Source of the DNA: Hippopus hippopus
Lineage: Eukaryota; Mollusca; Bivalvia; Cardiida; Cardiidae
DNA length: 64,000 nucleotides
Direction: 5' to 3'
NCBI GenBank assembly: GCA_946811185.2
Contig: OX328097.1
Span: forward strand, 8,688,252-8,752,251
The notes beneath the pieces are model-generated. The model made no database searches. It saw nothing but the letters and a program-made list of their open reading frames with translations, and was not told the origin of the DNA. The translations under genes and the position numbers were made by a program. This document shows, piece after piece, positions 52,300 to 63,269 of the stretch. Every line of letters starts with the position of its first letter. Position 1 is the stretch's first letter.

Positions 52300-52670
52300 A
52301 TTCATATTGTTAGTCCATTTTCTGACTAAAATTAGTTGAAAATTTATTTCAAAAGCATCTGCTGTAAATATTTTCAGTAGGTAACGGGATACAGAGGTCC
52401 ACAGACTACAGCGTTGTTAATTGTTTTATTTATTGCCTCATTGACGGTAAATTGTCGTAAACTAAGCGTTTAATGGGGCTATTATACCGCCAAACGAATC
52501 TTTATTTCACTTTCTAAACGCGCTTATTATACGACAAACACTTCAAAGACACATAGGTGATTCGTGATTCGTAAAACATTGCCCTGAATCGCCCACCTGA
52601 TCCTGTATACAATTGAGAAAATTATAGGAAGTGAACCGAATTTTGAACTTAGTGGGAGGAAGAGGTCTAC
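52300..52670. other. Stretch without a recognised feature
   Basis: No gene or family repeat recognised. Confidence 0.4.
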
Positions 52671-52671
52671 T

Positions 52672-53057
52672 TAAGAAATAATCTTCTTTCTATCGTGGTT
52701 TATCGTTCAATAAACCACAGTTTGAGTTATGAGGCACAATAAATAATCCACGAGGGCGATAGCCCGAGTGGTTTATTCATTGCGCCTCATAACTCACAAC
52801 GTGGTTTATTGAACGATAAACCACGATAGAAAGAAGATTATTTCGATTCTAACATGATCAACTCTTAATCAAAGGAAAACAAGTTCATACTTAGAGTGAA
52901 AACGCGGATGCAGATTATATTGCATTGAATAACTTACTTTGTACAGAATGAGGTCAATTTATATGGAATGACATCACTCTACATAGAATAACGTAGATTT
53001 TACCACGCTTTCGTTGCACTGTGTTTATAGAGCCGAATCAACGTGTCATGTTAGAAT
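52672..53057. mobile_element. Family E palindromic element, second copy
   Basis: AAATAATCTTCTTTCTATCG / GATAGAAAGAAGATTATTTC with the apex GAGGGCGATAGCCCGA; the tail CACTCTACATAGAATAACGT leads to CACGTGTCATGTTAGAAT-type ends. Confidence 0.85.
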
Positions 53058-53059
53058 AG

Positions 53060-53600
53060 ACGATGTTTCATACCAAATCTTATGGCTCTAAGCCCTCCGG
53101 TATGGAACAAGAATTTTAACGTTTTCATAATACGAGCAAATGTAAAACTTGTGACCTGGGACCAATTTTGTCCATAGGGACATCATTTGAACAAATTTGG
53201 TAGAGGCCTGCTAGATTAAGCTTCGTGCAAAATTTGATGTCTGATCTTTGATGTATATTGCCCGTAAAGCCATAAAAATTACGCTAGCCACCGAAAGAGT
53301 TCACAGAAAGCTTTGATTTATCTAAATAATAAAATGGCTCTATCATTTTTTTTTTTACTGCATAGCTGCCGTTTACTTTTTGAGACTAATCTTGATCTAT
53401 ACTGCCTTCAAAAGAAACTGTAAGTGTATTTAGGAATTCGATATTTGACAAAATTATGAAAAGAATGGTTAGAACTGCAAATTTAAATGTGTTTCCAACC
53501 AAGCATAATTATGGTGCCATCTATTGTATTTTTTTGTCAACTAAAATCAAGGTAAAGACCAAATACCTACCATGTGTAAACATGGATAATTATTATTTTA
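53060..53600. other. Low-feature stretch with family A shreds
   Basis: TGTCTGATCTTTGATGTATA (about 53239) and CTAATCTTGATCTATACTGC (about 53384) are decayed family A half-arms. Confidence 0.4.
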
Positions 53601-53617
53601 AGTCTGACAGTGTGTTA

Positions 53618-53757
53618 CAGTACTGTCTGTCAAAGTTCCAGTTGCTGACAGAGAAAAATATTGAATGTTGAAACTAGAATTAAAGTGGGCAACTTTAATT
53701 CTAGTTTTACATTTCATTTAACCTGCCACAGACTCGAACTTTGACAGACAGTACTTA
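53618..53757. repeat. Imperfect ~140 bp palindrome
   Basis: AGTACTGTCTGTCAAAGTTC returns as CGAACTTTGACAGACAGTAC, and AACTAGAATTAAAGT as ACTTTAATTCTAGTT. Confidence 0.88.
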
Positions 53758-53759
53758 AA

Positions 53760-54900
53760 TAAGTTGTCACTCATAAAAATATCCATACTATTAAACGGTA
53801 TAAATTAGATTTGCCTACATTTTGACTCCTAAGTTGTTTACTTTTGGGTGCTAGAGGGTCTTTAAGCATTATTCAAGCGCAAATAAAACTGCTTTAAGGG
53901 TTAGCTCGCAGTGTTTAAGCGATAATCCATTAAACTGACGCTGATGTATTTTTTTGTATCAAAGTTTCCTTTTAGCCTTCAAAGCCAGATAATCATTATA
54001 CAACAATCACAAGAAAACAGTTGTTAAAATAATTGATTGAGAGAAAGCACACATCTTTTTATGATTCCAGTGTTACAGAAGATCAAGCAAGTTCTGACAA
54101 TATTGTTTATTATCTGTCTGTTTCCATCTTAGCTATACATACGTATTTTACTTGAAAGACGCGATGCAAGAGAGATCGTGAAACCACTTTGATATCCTTG
54201 CAAAATGCCGAGTTCACATTTGACTTTGCAGTTACGGAGCATATAGCCTATCTTGTTCATATCTCCCTTTTCCCTACGCGACAATGAGATTTAGGCATCT
54301 TGCGTCCTGTACAATTGTTCTATTTACTAGAAGTTGCACAAATTTTAAAACACTTTTAGCCTGTTGTCGGCGGATTTGTTTGGCTCACAAGTGTTCACAC
54401 GCCGACAGTGCTCTGAATGTACAATTTTTCAACCTCCTCCCTAAAAAGCTGAGCTTTGGCAGGACCTTCTTACAGACATTTCAGGATCGCCTCGCGCTAC
54501 CCGCGCAGTTCCCATAAAATCGCAAGAACTTTAAACACTCATTCGATGGAACCAAATGCAGCCACACCATAGCCATGGTCAAGTTTTTGTTGAACTTCTG
54601 TTGTGTCATTTGAAGATCGGTAAACTCATGCAGCGAACCGTAAAAAGCGACAGCACTTCCGGCATATTTCCGGGTAGCCTATGTAGTACAGCTCCGCACG
54701 ATTTACCTTAGATGTTTCCACCTGCCATGGCTCGCCCCCCCCCCCTTTTTTTTTTTGTTTTTGCACTGAGTCCTTCAAAAGTGATGCCGTTTTCAGTCTT
54801 ATTGCGACAACAGTTCATTTATTCATGTCTTTCCTTGGGTTTCGCAAGTAGTATAGGCTGAGGTTGTTCCTTGTCCACTTGATAAGCGTCGCCAGACCAG
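53760..54900. other. Repeat-poor stretch without a recognised gene
   Basis: The GC content rises at about 54350-54720, and a C10T9 tract lies near 54731-54751. No domain or exon pair recognised. Confidence 0.4.
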
Positions 54901-54907
54901 ATCTAAC

Positions 54908-55100
54908 CAGGGTCCGTATTTACCAACTATTCTTAAGAATATTCTTAGTCTAATGCTCGAGAACTTTCTAGTTTCAAAAGTAACACGATTTCTGATTGGC
55001 TAAACCAAATGGTTTAGCCAATCAGAAATCGCGTTACATTTGAAAATTAGCAAACATATTGAGAATAGGCTAAGAATTTTATTAAGAATGGTTGCTGAAG
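54908..55100. mobile_element. Family G hairpin element
   Basis: CAAAAGTAACACGATTTCTG / CAGAAATCGCGTTACATTTG around ATTGGCTAAACCAAATGGTT. The outer arms CCAACTATTCTTAAGAATAT and TAAGAATGGTTG also pair. Confidence 0.82.
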
Positions 55101-55119
55101 GACTCTGATAAGCCAATGA

Positions 55120-55275
55120 CACCTATTAGACAACAAAATTTTGAACTTGACTAAATTCAAACAAATTGCAGGGGCACAATTTGATAAGGCTTATTTGATG
55201 ATTTTTGTCTTTAAAAGGGTAGAAAACATTCTGGGAAAGGAGAAAATGCTGGTCAAATATTTTGTTATACGGGGT
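55120..55275 (+). mobile_element. Family C element, truncated
   Basis: GACAACAAAATTTTGAACTT, AAACATTCTGGGAAAGGAGA; the return arm is missing. Confidence 0.6.
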
Positions 55276-55377
55276 CGTTAAAACTCGTTGTAACGTATCG
55301 CAATTTAGATCCAAAATCATATTGCACATACTTTTTTTTACCTGACCAGTATTTTAAAAAAAAGAAACCTGAAATAT

Positions 55378-55406
55378 ATGAGAGAGAGAGAGACAGAGAG
55401 AGAGAC

Positions 55407-55445
<39 letters not shown>

Positions 55446-55474
55446 GAGAGAAAGAGAGAGACAGAAAGAGAGAG

Positions 55475-55533
<59 letters not shown>

Positions 55534-55535
55534 AA
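55378..55535 (+). repeat. (GA)n/(GACA)n compound microsatellite
   Basis: Pure purine-rich GAGA and GACA tracts; they give long but meaningless open frames on both strands. Confidence 0.96.
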
Positions 55536-55740
55536 GCAACTGACAGAGCGCACTTCAGAAGCAAGATGTTTATACTTGAGGTAAAATACTCTCGACACGA
55601 ACCGGGAAAAAAAAACGTTATTCTTAAATATAATTCAAATCTACAGATAAGTAAGCTATGCGCTAGAGCTAGTTAGTGTAATAAACAAAACTAATAATTT
55701 ACGAAGACATCAAAGAATATCCTTCAGGAGTAAAAGATAA

Positions 55741-55953
55741 TTAATCCTTAGGCTTTTAAATTCGACTCAAAAACCTATTGCGGACAGTGTAGATCAAGAT
55801 CAGACTGCACAAAAGGTGCAGTCTGATCTTTGATCTACACTGTCCGCTTACCAGAAACATTCTGAACAAGAGCAATCTTATAAATGCAATTATTTTGGTC
55901 CAATTTCTAGACTGAAAGCATCTATTGGGTTTATTCAGCTCTCTATGGGTTAA
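55741..55953. mobile_element. Family A element, complete, with TTAA at both ends (reference copy)
   Basis: TTAATCCTTAGGCTTTTAAA opens the element and CTCTATGGGTTAA closes it, 213 bp apart. The hairpin (55781-55846: CGGACAGTGTAGATCAAGAT to ATCTACACTGTCCG) is nearly perfect with a CACAAAAGGTG apex. The right flank contains CTAGACTGAAAGCATCTATT. The TTAA borders, like those of family C, suggest a TTAA-targeting (piggyBac-type) transposase. Confidence 0.87.
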
Positions 55954-55964
55954 CACTTATCCTC

Positions 55965-56163
55965 CCATATAAGCTGAATGAAACTTTCAAGCCGATGGTA
56001 AAAAACACGAATAATTCTATTTTAAACTTAGTTTTTTGACAAAAATATCGCCTTATCGGACAGTGTAGATCCAAGATCAGACTGCACATTCTGTGCAGTC
56101 TGATCTTGATCTACACTGTCCGCAAAACGTCAGTGAGTCGTGCTTAGAAGCATTCCGGTTAAG
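55965..56163. mobile_element. Family A element, full length, opposite orientation
   Basis: AAACTTTCAAGCCGATGGTA, CGAATAATTCTATTTTAAAC, the hairpin at 56057-56122, and GAGTCGTGCTTAGAAGCATT, CCGGTTAA. Confidence 0.86.
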
Positions 56164-56254
56164 ACTTAGGGCGAGGAACAATTGTAAAAGATACGTTCAG
56201 TCAATCAATTAAAGAGCCCCACGACATTCCGATTTCAATGCTTCTTTTTATAGA

Positions 56255-56330
56255 ATACCGGACAGTGTAGATCAAAGATCAGAATACACACTTTGTGCAG
56301 TTTGATCTTAATCTACACTGTCCTCCTAAA
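56255..56330. mobile_element. Family A hairpin
   Basis: CGGACAGTGTAGATCAAAGA / GATCTTAATCTACACTGTCC with a CACACTTTGTG apex; the flanks differ from those of the other copies. Confidence 0.8.
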
Positions 56331-56461
56331 ATGCAACCTTATATGCCCCTGTGAGAGTGAAAAATGTTAAACACTTTCAGTCTAGTAATTGTTCAGTCAA
56401 TGAAAAAGACCGACGTATTCCAATTTTAAGGCACAATTAGTCGGAATATCCCAAGCAGTAT

Positions 56462-56530
56462 CGGTAAATGTGGATCTAAGATAAGGCTGCACGTTTTGTA
56501 CCAACTGATCTCGATCTACACTGTTCACGA
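56462..56530. mobile_element. Family A hairpin, diverged
   Basis: AAATGTGGATCTAAGATAAG / AACTGATCTCGATCTACACT. Confidence 0.65.
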
Positions 56531-56534
56531 ATGC

Positions 56535-56920
56535 AAATAGAATATGCCTTTGCAGTGCAGGGGTTTACTGGCCTCGTTTCAAAATATTTAAAGAGCGATG
56601 AATGAAAATGTAAACAAAATTCGTTTTGCGCATCGTGGAATGTAATTATAGCATATGGGAAGGCAATTTGAAGATTAACAAAACCTAGAGATTCATATCA
56701 TATGCTAGACAAAATAAATCCATTGAAAACTTTGTGAATTTTCAAGACAGTTTCCTGATAATAATGACTGATTGTCGAAAGTTTTTACCTTGGCAAGTTC
56801 TTCCTTCTTTATTTTGTGCGTCGATTTTGTTACAGACAAAATATAGCTCAACACAATTGTGATGCAACATATGTATTTAAACTTAAGGGCTGCGTTCTAT
56901 TGACGGTCGTACGGTCATTT
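56535..56920. other. Stretch without a recognised feature
   Basis: AT-rich; no gene or family repeat recognised. Confidence 0.4.
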
Positions 56921-56924
56921 TCGT

Positions 56925-57185
56925 CGAATGAATTTAAAGATACATTTATACTTGTTTTCATCCAGTTTTCAGTCAGTATTTAACCCATTTCATCCTTATT
57001 ATATGAAACGATAATCATTCTTGTGTCTTCATGCCAAATGTTGCCCTTGACGGCTACAAGGTTGCATAGATTACGACGGATAGAAAATGCACTTCATGCT
57101 TTGGAGGCCTTCCAAGCTATCGCTGTTGTCGTTTCCCTGTTTCAATTGAGGACAACTGTTATTTAAATGAGACAAATAATAGTAT
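56925..57185 (+). repeat. Dispersed repeat, family I, copy 1
   Basis: AGTATTTAACCCATTTCATC, ACGACGGATAGAAAATGCAC, CCTTCCAAGCTATCGCTGTT. The pair is at 60470-60715. Confidence 0.8.
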
Positions 57186-57189
57186 ATAT

Positions 57190-58095
57190 ACCTTTAAATG
57201 GTATGATTAAAATTTGTCTGTAATTTGACCCTATCATTCTTTTTAAATTGATGAAGTAAAATTTGGTCCGTTTTGACTGCAGAAGAGTTTACTCTTAGAA
57301 GCTAGTGGGCCTTTAAACTTATCATTACCGATCATCCTTTGAACATATTTACAGATGATGGCTTTGAAAACATCCATGTAGGTCACTGACAGCCAACGTA
57401 ACATTTTTGTTAACTATAATAGGGGCCATTCTTCAGTTTTTTTCTCCCATGATTCCTCACTAGTACTAAATTGGCCCTGAGAAGCGGATTACTTGGTTTT
57501 TATCCTTGACATTCTTGCACTACATAGATATGTTCTTTAGATAATATCTCAACTAAATCTGGTTAGACTGTTTTACAAATCGATATATACGCAGTTCTTT
57601 GATGACTATGAGCTAGACTTGCTTTAAAATCACATGGGGACCTTACACATAATCATAAATCATATTGTATTTATCGCAACATCCCCAAGGAAATCAAGGA
57701 TAAACACAGGGGAATACTGGTTAAAGTAACAATCTGTTATTTGGCTACCTTTAGTCTTTATCTAGCAAGGGAGATAATTTGACTTGCAGGAATGGCCCCA
57801 ATTGATAATCAACATGCTTTTGAAACAATAAGTTTTCAACTACTGTAGTTTTGATACCCGTGAAAGCATTGTAGCAAAAGAAGGTAAAAATACTCATTTT
57901 ATGCAGTTTATCATTTTTCAACATTTTAATTCATATTTTTACTGTTCTTTTATCAAAAGGAACAAGTCAATGTCAGTCATTCGTCTATGGTTTATTTCAG
58001 ATACAGATCTGTACATTTTGCTTGTCAATTCGGAAGACCTCCCAATCTTTAGAGTGCTCACAATCATAAAAAAAATATCTTTCATATAAAGTAGC
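57190..58095. other. Stretch without a recognised feature
   Basis: AT-rich, no repeat family and no coding exon recognised. Confidence 0.4.
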
Positions 58096-58097
58096 AA

Positions 58098-58320
58098 ATT
58101 TATCCTTTCCAACACGGCAAAAATTTCAAACTCGTCCATATAGAAGGAATTTACAGAATATATTTCAAATGATAGTATTTGTCCTCAAACTGGTTGAAAA
58201 CATTGTGGGAAAAGGAGAAAATGCTGGTTACCAGCATTTTCTCCTTTTTCCAAAATGTTTTCAGAAGGCTTCTTTCCCAGGGTCGTTAAAATTCTGGCCT
58301 GTATGGTAAAGGACTTTAAA
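58098..58320 (+). mobile_element. Family C element, well preserved
   Basis: TTATCCTTTCCAACACGGCA opens it, the perfect hairpin CATTGTGGGAAAAGGAGAAA with its inverse follows, and TGTATGGTAAAGGACTTTAA closes it. Confidence 0.8.
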
Positions 58321-58464
58321 ATTTAAGCCATTCATCTGCAGATTTCATCTGACATTTTTCAATACAATCCAGTTACTCAGACTTGAAGTTGATTCAATCG
58401 TTGGATATCGACGAGTGGGATAAATGGCTTTAATGTAACAAGTACTTTTAAAAAGAACCCTAAA

Positions 58465-58835
58465 TTTTAAAGGCCCAGTAAAGGCCAAAATATCAAAGCA
58501 GGTGTCATAATACATTTATATTTAAATCATACCATTTAAAAGTATGAAACATATTGTGGAGATGACAGTCTGTTATCGTGTGTGGTCGGACCATATGTTA
58601 GTCGCTGACAGAAAAAAGAATTTTAAAATCAGGCAAAAGGTAAACAAACGACACAGCTACCTGGCAGGTTTTAACCTAGTTTTAAAATTAATTTCTCTGT
58701 CAGCAACTAACACTTGGACCGACCGTACAATGACAGATTGTCATCTTGACAATAATTTCCATGCTTTTAAATGGTATGATATAAATTAAAACCGCTTTGT
58801 TTACTTTTGGGCTTTATTGTTACTTTAAGATGGCA
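58465..58835 (+). mobile_element. Family H element (reference copy)
   Basis: AAAGGCCCAGTAAAGGCCAA, CCATTTAAAAGTATGAAACA, GTTAGTCGCTGACAGAAAAA, then TTTCTCTGTCAGCAACTAAC, ATTTCCATGCTTTTAAATGG and GGGCTTTATTGTTACTTTAA. The two halves are imperfect inverted copies, ~360 bp in all. Confidence 0.83.
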
Positions 58836-59335
58836 GGTGCAATCTTTCTGGTGATATTAATCTTTTTGACTGATAAAGAAATGAAGATACAAGAGCCATG
58901 CCATTAATTTCTCTGTCAGCAACTAACACTTGGACTAACCGTACAATGACATTATCATCTTGACAATAATTTCCCTGCTTTCAAATGGTATGATATAAAT
59001 TAAACCCGTTTTGTTTAGTTTTGGGCTTTATTGTCACTTTAAGATGGCAGGTGCAGTCTTTCTGGTGATATTGAACCTTTTGACTGATAAAGAAATGAAG
59101 ATACAAGAGCCATGCCATTAATTTCTCTGTCAGCAACTAACACTTGGACCGAGCGTACAATGACAGATTGTCATCTTTTCAATAATTTTCATACCTTTAA
59201 AAGGTATGATATAAATTCAAATGAATTTAAACACCTGCTTTGTTTACTTTTGGGCTTTATTGTCACTTTAAGATGGCAGGTGCAATCTTTCTGGTGATAT
59301 TGAACCTTTTGACTGATAAAGAAACGAAGATATTT
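58690..59335 (+). repeat. Tandem triplication of ~215 bp derived from family H
   Basis: ATTTCTCTGTCAGCAACTAA begins units at about 58691, 58908 and 59119. Each includes AGATGGCAGGTGCA(A/G)TCTTT and, except after the last unit, ends ATACAAGAGCCATGCCATTA. Confidence 0.9.
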
Positions 59336-59568
59336 GAGCCATGCTAAGTGAGAAGGGGGTTTAATGCATCTACAAAAAAGTTTCGACCCGGGTCAGCCTG
59401 TTGCTTTTGGTAAATTTTCTGCATGTTCAAGGACCATTCTACCTCAGGATTCAGTTGGTTGTTAGACAAAATGTATTCTGTGAATCTATAATTATGTCAT
59501 GGTTGGTATAATGGATCACGAAGATTCATTAATTAAAACCCCTTTGGCCAAAGCATAGCTCATATTTC
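59335..59568 (+). mobile_element. Family B element lacking the second core arm
   Basis: TTTGAGCCATGCTAAGTGAG, CGGGTCAGCCTG directly joined to TTGCTTTTGGTAAATTTTCT, and CCAAAGCATAGCTCATATTT. ATATTT flanks both ends, a possible target duplication. Confidence 0.82.
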
Positions 59569-59574
59569 AGGGTC

Positions 59575-59730
59575 CATTCTATATTGCTTATGTTTTGGTC
59601 TTATTCTAGATTGAGAAAGTGACACAATTTCTGATTGGCTAAACCATTCGGTTTAGCCAATCAGAAATTTTGTTACTTTGAAATATAGGAACATCTTGAG
59701 AAACAGTGTAATTTAGAATGGTTGTTGAAT
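59575..59730. mobile_element. Family G hairpin element
   Basis: GAAAGTGACACAATTTCTGA / CAGAAATTTTGTTACTTTGA around ATTGGCTAAACC and GGTTTAGCCAAT. Confidence 0.8.
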
Positions 59731-59799
59731 GTGCGCCTAGGACAGTAGCGGAAAATGCCTTATTGCAGGTTCTAGATAATACTATTTCAAAAGTATCAA

Positions 59800-59870
59800 A
59801 GGATGTAGATCCTCAATTGGATCATATTTCACTTTCTATGCAGCCCGATCTAGGATTTACACTGCCTGAA
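59800..59870. mobile_element. Family A hairpin, heavily diverged
   Basis: GATGTAGATCCTCAATTGGA, GCAGCCCGATCTAGGATTTA, CACTGCC. Confidence 0.5.
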
Positions 59871-60111
59871 AAAAAAAAATCTAAAATTTATCTCAGAATT
59901 CTAAGCATTCATACGGATGAAAATTGAATATCATGCTGTTTTCCGGATAATCTGAAATATTTCCTTTGAAGTATTTTCTGCCAATTTAAATGTCATAGAA
60001 AATAACAGAACAAATTTCATGAGCTTAGCAGGGTTTTTTAAATTTGTAGATTTTAATCAGTTTAAGTCTGAACCGTTGACTGAATGCTATGCAAAACTGT
60101 AATTGAGGTTT

Positions 60112-60182
60112 CAGACGACGTAGATCAAGATAAGACTGAACGTGACACAGTCTGATCTTGGATCTACAATTCCCGATATGAC
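60112..60182. mobile_element. Family A hairpin
   Basis: GACGTAGATCAAGATAAGAC / CAGTCTGATCTTGGATCTAC. Confidence 0.72.
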
Positions 60183-60284
60183 ATAAGGTATTCCAGGGGT
60201 CCTTCATGGCTTTGAGGTTAGTAGTTAGGGTATTGAAATGGTAATGCAGAGCATATAAGTTCTATCCTCCCTCGAAGAGGGTTC

Positions 60285-60480
60285 CTGCATGGCTCAGTGG
60301 TAAAGTGTAGGACTCGTGCACCTTGATGTCCCGGGTCTGAGTCTCACTGGAAAAACTGGATTTTTCGTGGGAGTGTCCCTGAGTAAGATTTTCAGAGCCT
60401 TGGCATAGTACATTTATTGGTGAAACCCAAGACACACATGAAAATGTGAGTTGTCGCCGTGATATGAATGAAATAACTTT
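60285..60480 (+). mobile_element. tRNA-derived SINE, family S3
   Basis: CTGCATGGCTCAGTGGTAAA (A box) and CCCGGGTCTGAGTCTCACTG (decayed B box). The body includes TTCGTGGGAGTGTCCCTGAG and ends CGTGATATGAATGAAATAAC. Confidence 0.72.
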
Positions 60481-60715
60481 AAGATACAGTTATATACTCG
60501 CTTTCAGGCTGTTTTCAGCCAGTTTTTAACCCATTTCGTTCTTATTTTTATGAAACTATAATCATGCTTGTATCTCCATACCAAATAGTGCCCCTGATGG
60601 CTGCAAATATTGCACAGAATACGACGGATAGAAAATGCATTTCACGTTTTGGATGCCTTCCAAGCAATCGCTGTTGTTGTGTCCGGTTCTAAATGAGGAC
60701 AAATCCCTTGTTTTT
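60470..60715 (+). repeat. Dispersed repeat, family I, copy 2
   Basis: AGTTTTTAACCCATTTCGTT, ACGACGGATAGAAAATGCAT, CCTTCCAAGCAATCGCTGTT. Confidence 0.8.
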
Positions 60716-60879
60716 TTAATTAACCCTTACACCATAATATTTGTAATATATCTATGTTTACACATCTGAGCCAATATACACAATTTCAGGTTTAAACAGC
60801 ATTTTTTCTCACTAGCTGTAAGGAAGTATCTTTAAAAGCAGCGAAAAGCACCATTCAATTAATCAGTCTCAGTAGCGGA

Positions 60880-61025
60880 ACTGGATTTTTCGTGGGACAA
60901 AGGCAATGCAAAGCCCTAGCCTTGTATCGGCGAAACCAAGGAAGAACACGAATTAGTCAGCTGTCACCCTGATACGACTGAAATAATACTGAAAGCAGTA
61001 TACAACACCTTTCAATTAATCCATC
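60880..61025 (+). mobile_element. SINE S3 fragment (body and tail)
   Basis: GATTTTTCGTGGGACAAAGG, CCTGATACGACTGAAATAAT, ACAACACCTTTCAATTAATC; the head is missing. Confidence 0.6.
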
Positions 61026-61167
61026 ACCGTGATATATTCCTATCAGAAACGGTCGTGAAACGGAAAATGTGAGCTTTTATCCACATCCGAAATATAACAG
61101 TATCATCTTTTGGCACTGTTAATTATGTACGGATGGTACAAGCATTTAGTGTTATCTGCAAAATTGA

Positions 61168-61417
61168 GCCATGGTCTGTTAAAAGGGGGCTTAATGCATC
61201 TCCATGATGCAGGATATCAAGCATGTCATCACTTGATCATGGATCCGTGAAATCCATCAACAGAATCATGAGACAGACTGATCCTTTGACATAGAGAAAA
61301 TTGACCCATAGCGAAAAGTACCGGCCCAGGTCAGCCTGCGCAGTCCGCGCAGGACTGACCTGGGCCGGTACTTTTCGCAGATGCATTAAGTCTCCTTTTC
61401 ACAGAGCACGGCGCAAA
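61168..61417 (-). mobile_element. Family B element, full length
   Basis: TTGAGCCATGGTCTGTTAAA, the core GTCAGCCTGCGCAGTCCGCG, and CACAGAGCACGGCGCAAAT. Confidence 0.85.
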
Positions 61418-61599
61418 TATTTTGTCTAAGCCCCTGTTGCATAGACTTCTAGTGTTTTACCTCTATTCTAAGACTTTTAATTGTATTTTAAGAACGCAAA
61501 ATGATTCACAGAGTTTAATAATTATGCTTAATTGCAAGATTCGAGACCCTTACAGTTGGATACCAGCATTTAATACTTCCTGCGTCCTTGACGAAACAG

Positions 61600-61685
61600 G
61601 GATTTTTGCGGACCACATATTTCAAGATCAGACTGTTTAGACGTGCAGTCTGATCTTGAATCTATTCCGTCCACTTGTTAAGTCA
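61600..61685. mobile_element. Family A hairpin
   Basis: ATTTCAAGATCAGACTGTTT, AGACGTGCAGTCTGATCTTG; part of one arm is deleted at the apex. Confidence 0.75.
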
Positions 61686-61839
61686 AGCTTTAATGATAAA
61701 AATCTTTCTGAGTTTCAATAAATTGTAATTTCGGCCGTCTAAAGATGGCGATTTTATACATTTTACGCTAAAAGTAAGTTAATGTAAATTTAACAGTGAC
61801 AAAGTAATGCAAGTTTATTGTTGTAAATTCTTTAATATT

Positions 61840-62108
61840 TGAGCCATGCTCCGGCAAAAGATGGTTTAATGCATCTCTGTGATGCATGATACCAGGCAAG
61901 TCATCATATAATTATAGATCCATAATAGCGACTTTTTTTTTTAAACATCCGTCTTAATCGTGAGGTAGACTGGTCCTTCGACATACAGTAGACTGACCAA
62001 TAGCGAAAAGTTTCGGCCCAGGTCAGCCTGCGCACTCTGCGCAGGCTGACCTGGGTCGATACTTTTCGCAGATGCATTAAACCCCCTTTTCACAGAGCAT
62101 GACTCGTT
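61840..62108 (-). mobile_element. Family B element, full length
   Basis: TTTGAGCCATGCTCCGGCAA, the core GTCAGCCTGCGCACTCTGCG, and CACAGAGCATGACTCGTTTG. Confidence 0.86.
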
Positions 62109-62119
62109 TGTTTCAAACC

Positions 62120-62275
62120 TTTTGTTGCTGAGCACGACTCAATATTCTTGTGCGGACAATTAGTTCAAGATCAGACCACAGAACGTGCAGTCTGATCTTG
62201 ATCTACACTGTCCGATACAGTGAGGTTTTTCCGACGCAAAATACTTTGAAATAAGAATATTTGGTTCATACAATT
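62120..62275. mobile_element. Family A element
   Basis: TGCTGAGCACGACTCAATAT, the hairpin at about 62153-62215 (AGTTCAAGATCAGACCACAG, GTGCAGTCTGATCTTGATCT), then TTGAAATAAGAATATTTGGT. Confidence 0.8.
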
Positions 62276-62371
62276 TGCCGGAAATTTTTATTTTAATCAT
62301 TTCTCAGTTTCAGGGGTTGATAGTGATTCTTTTCGTTTGCTTGTAGTTCGCGAGCGTCGTATGGTTTGCAA

Positions 62372-63069
62372 TAGGTAGGTAGGTAGGTTGATAGGTAGGC
62401 AGGTAGGTAGGTAGGTAGGTAGGTAGGTAGGTAGGTAGGTAGGTTGGTAGGTAGGTAGGTAGGTTGGTAGGTAGGTAGGTAGGTAGGTAGGTAGGTAGGT
62501 AGGTAGGTAGATAGGTAGGTAGGTAGGTAGGTTGGTAGGTAGGTAGGTAGGTAGGTAGGTAGGTTGGTAGGTAGGTAGGTAGGTAGGTAGGTAGGTTGGT
62601 AGGTAGGTAGGTAGGTAGGTAGGTAGGTAGGTAGGTTGGTAGGTAGGTAGGTAGGTAGGTAGGTAGGTAGGTAGGTAGGTTGGTAGGTAGGTAGGTTGGT
62701 AGGTAGGTTGGTAGGTAGGTAGGTAGGTAGGTAGATAGGTAGATAGGTAGGTAGGTAGGTAGGTTGGTAGGTAGGTAGGTAGGTAGGTTGGTAGGTAGGT
62801 AGGTAGGTAGGTAGGTAGGTAGGTTGGTTGGTTGGTAGGTAGGTAGGTAGGTAGGTAGGTAGGTTGGTTCGTTGGTAGGTAGGTAGGTAGGTAGGTAGGT
62901 AGATAGGTAGGTAGGTAGGTAGATAGGTAGGTAGGTAGGTAGGTAGGTTGGTAGGTAGGTAGGTTGGTAGGTAGGTAGGTAGATAGGTAGGTTGGTTGGT
63001 AGGTAGGTAGGTAGGTAGGTAGGTAGGTAGGTAGGTAGGTTGATAGGTAGGTAGGTAGGTAGGTAGGTA
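62372..63069 (+). repeat. ~700 bp (GGTA)n/(GGTT)n satellite-like tract
   Basis: Tetranucleotide GGTA is interrupted irregularly by GGTT and GATA. The minus strand reads as endless Tyr-Leu-Pro-Thr, so the long open frames here are artefacts. Confidence 0.97.
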
Positions 63070-63269
63070 CGATTGAACGAATCCATTTGTTTCATAAGAA
63101 TCCACAATCAGCTTATGAAAGCTACAACCTACTAACAATCGTATAAAGGAAGAAAATTCTATCTTGTTTCATGTAATAACATAGCCCCTGCTCTTTATCA
63201 TAAGATATATTAATTGGTGTTTTAGGCCCATTTCAAAATTTTTCTGTTAATTCATGGTCAATTCATGAC

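Noticed and set aside
55265..55598. Ser/Leu/Cys-rich and Arg/Glu-rich frames on both strands
   Set aside because: They are produced by the GA/GACA microsatellite; all frames are open simply because the tract lacks stop codons.
62293..63138. Open frames of 281 and 265 codons on the minus strand
   Set aside because: They are translations of the GGTA/GGTT tract (Tyr-Leu-Pro-Thr repeats) and have no other protein content.
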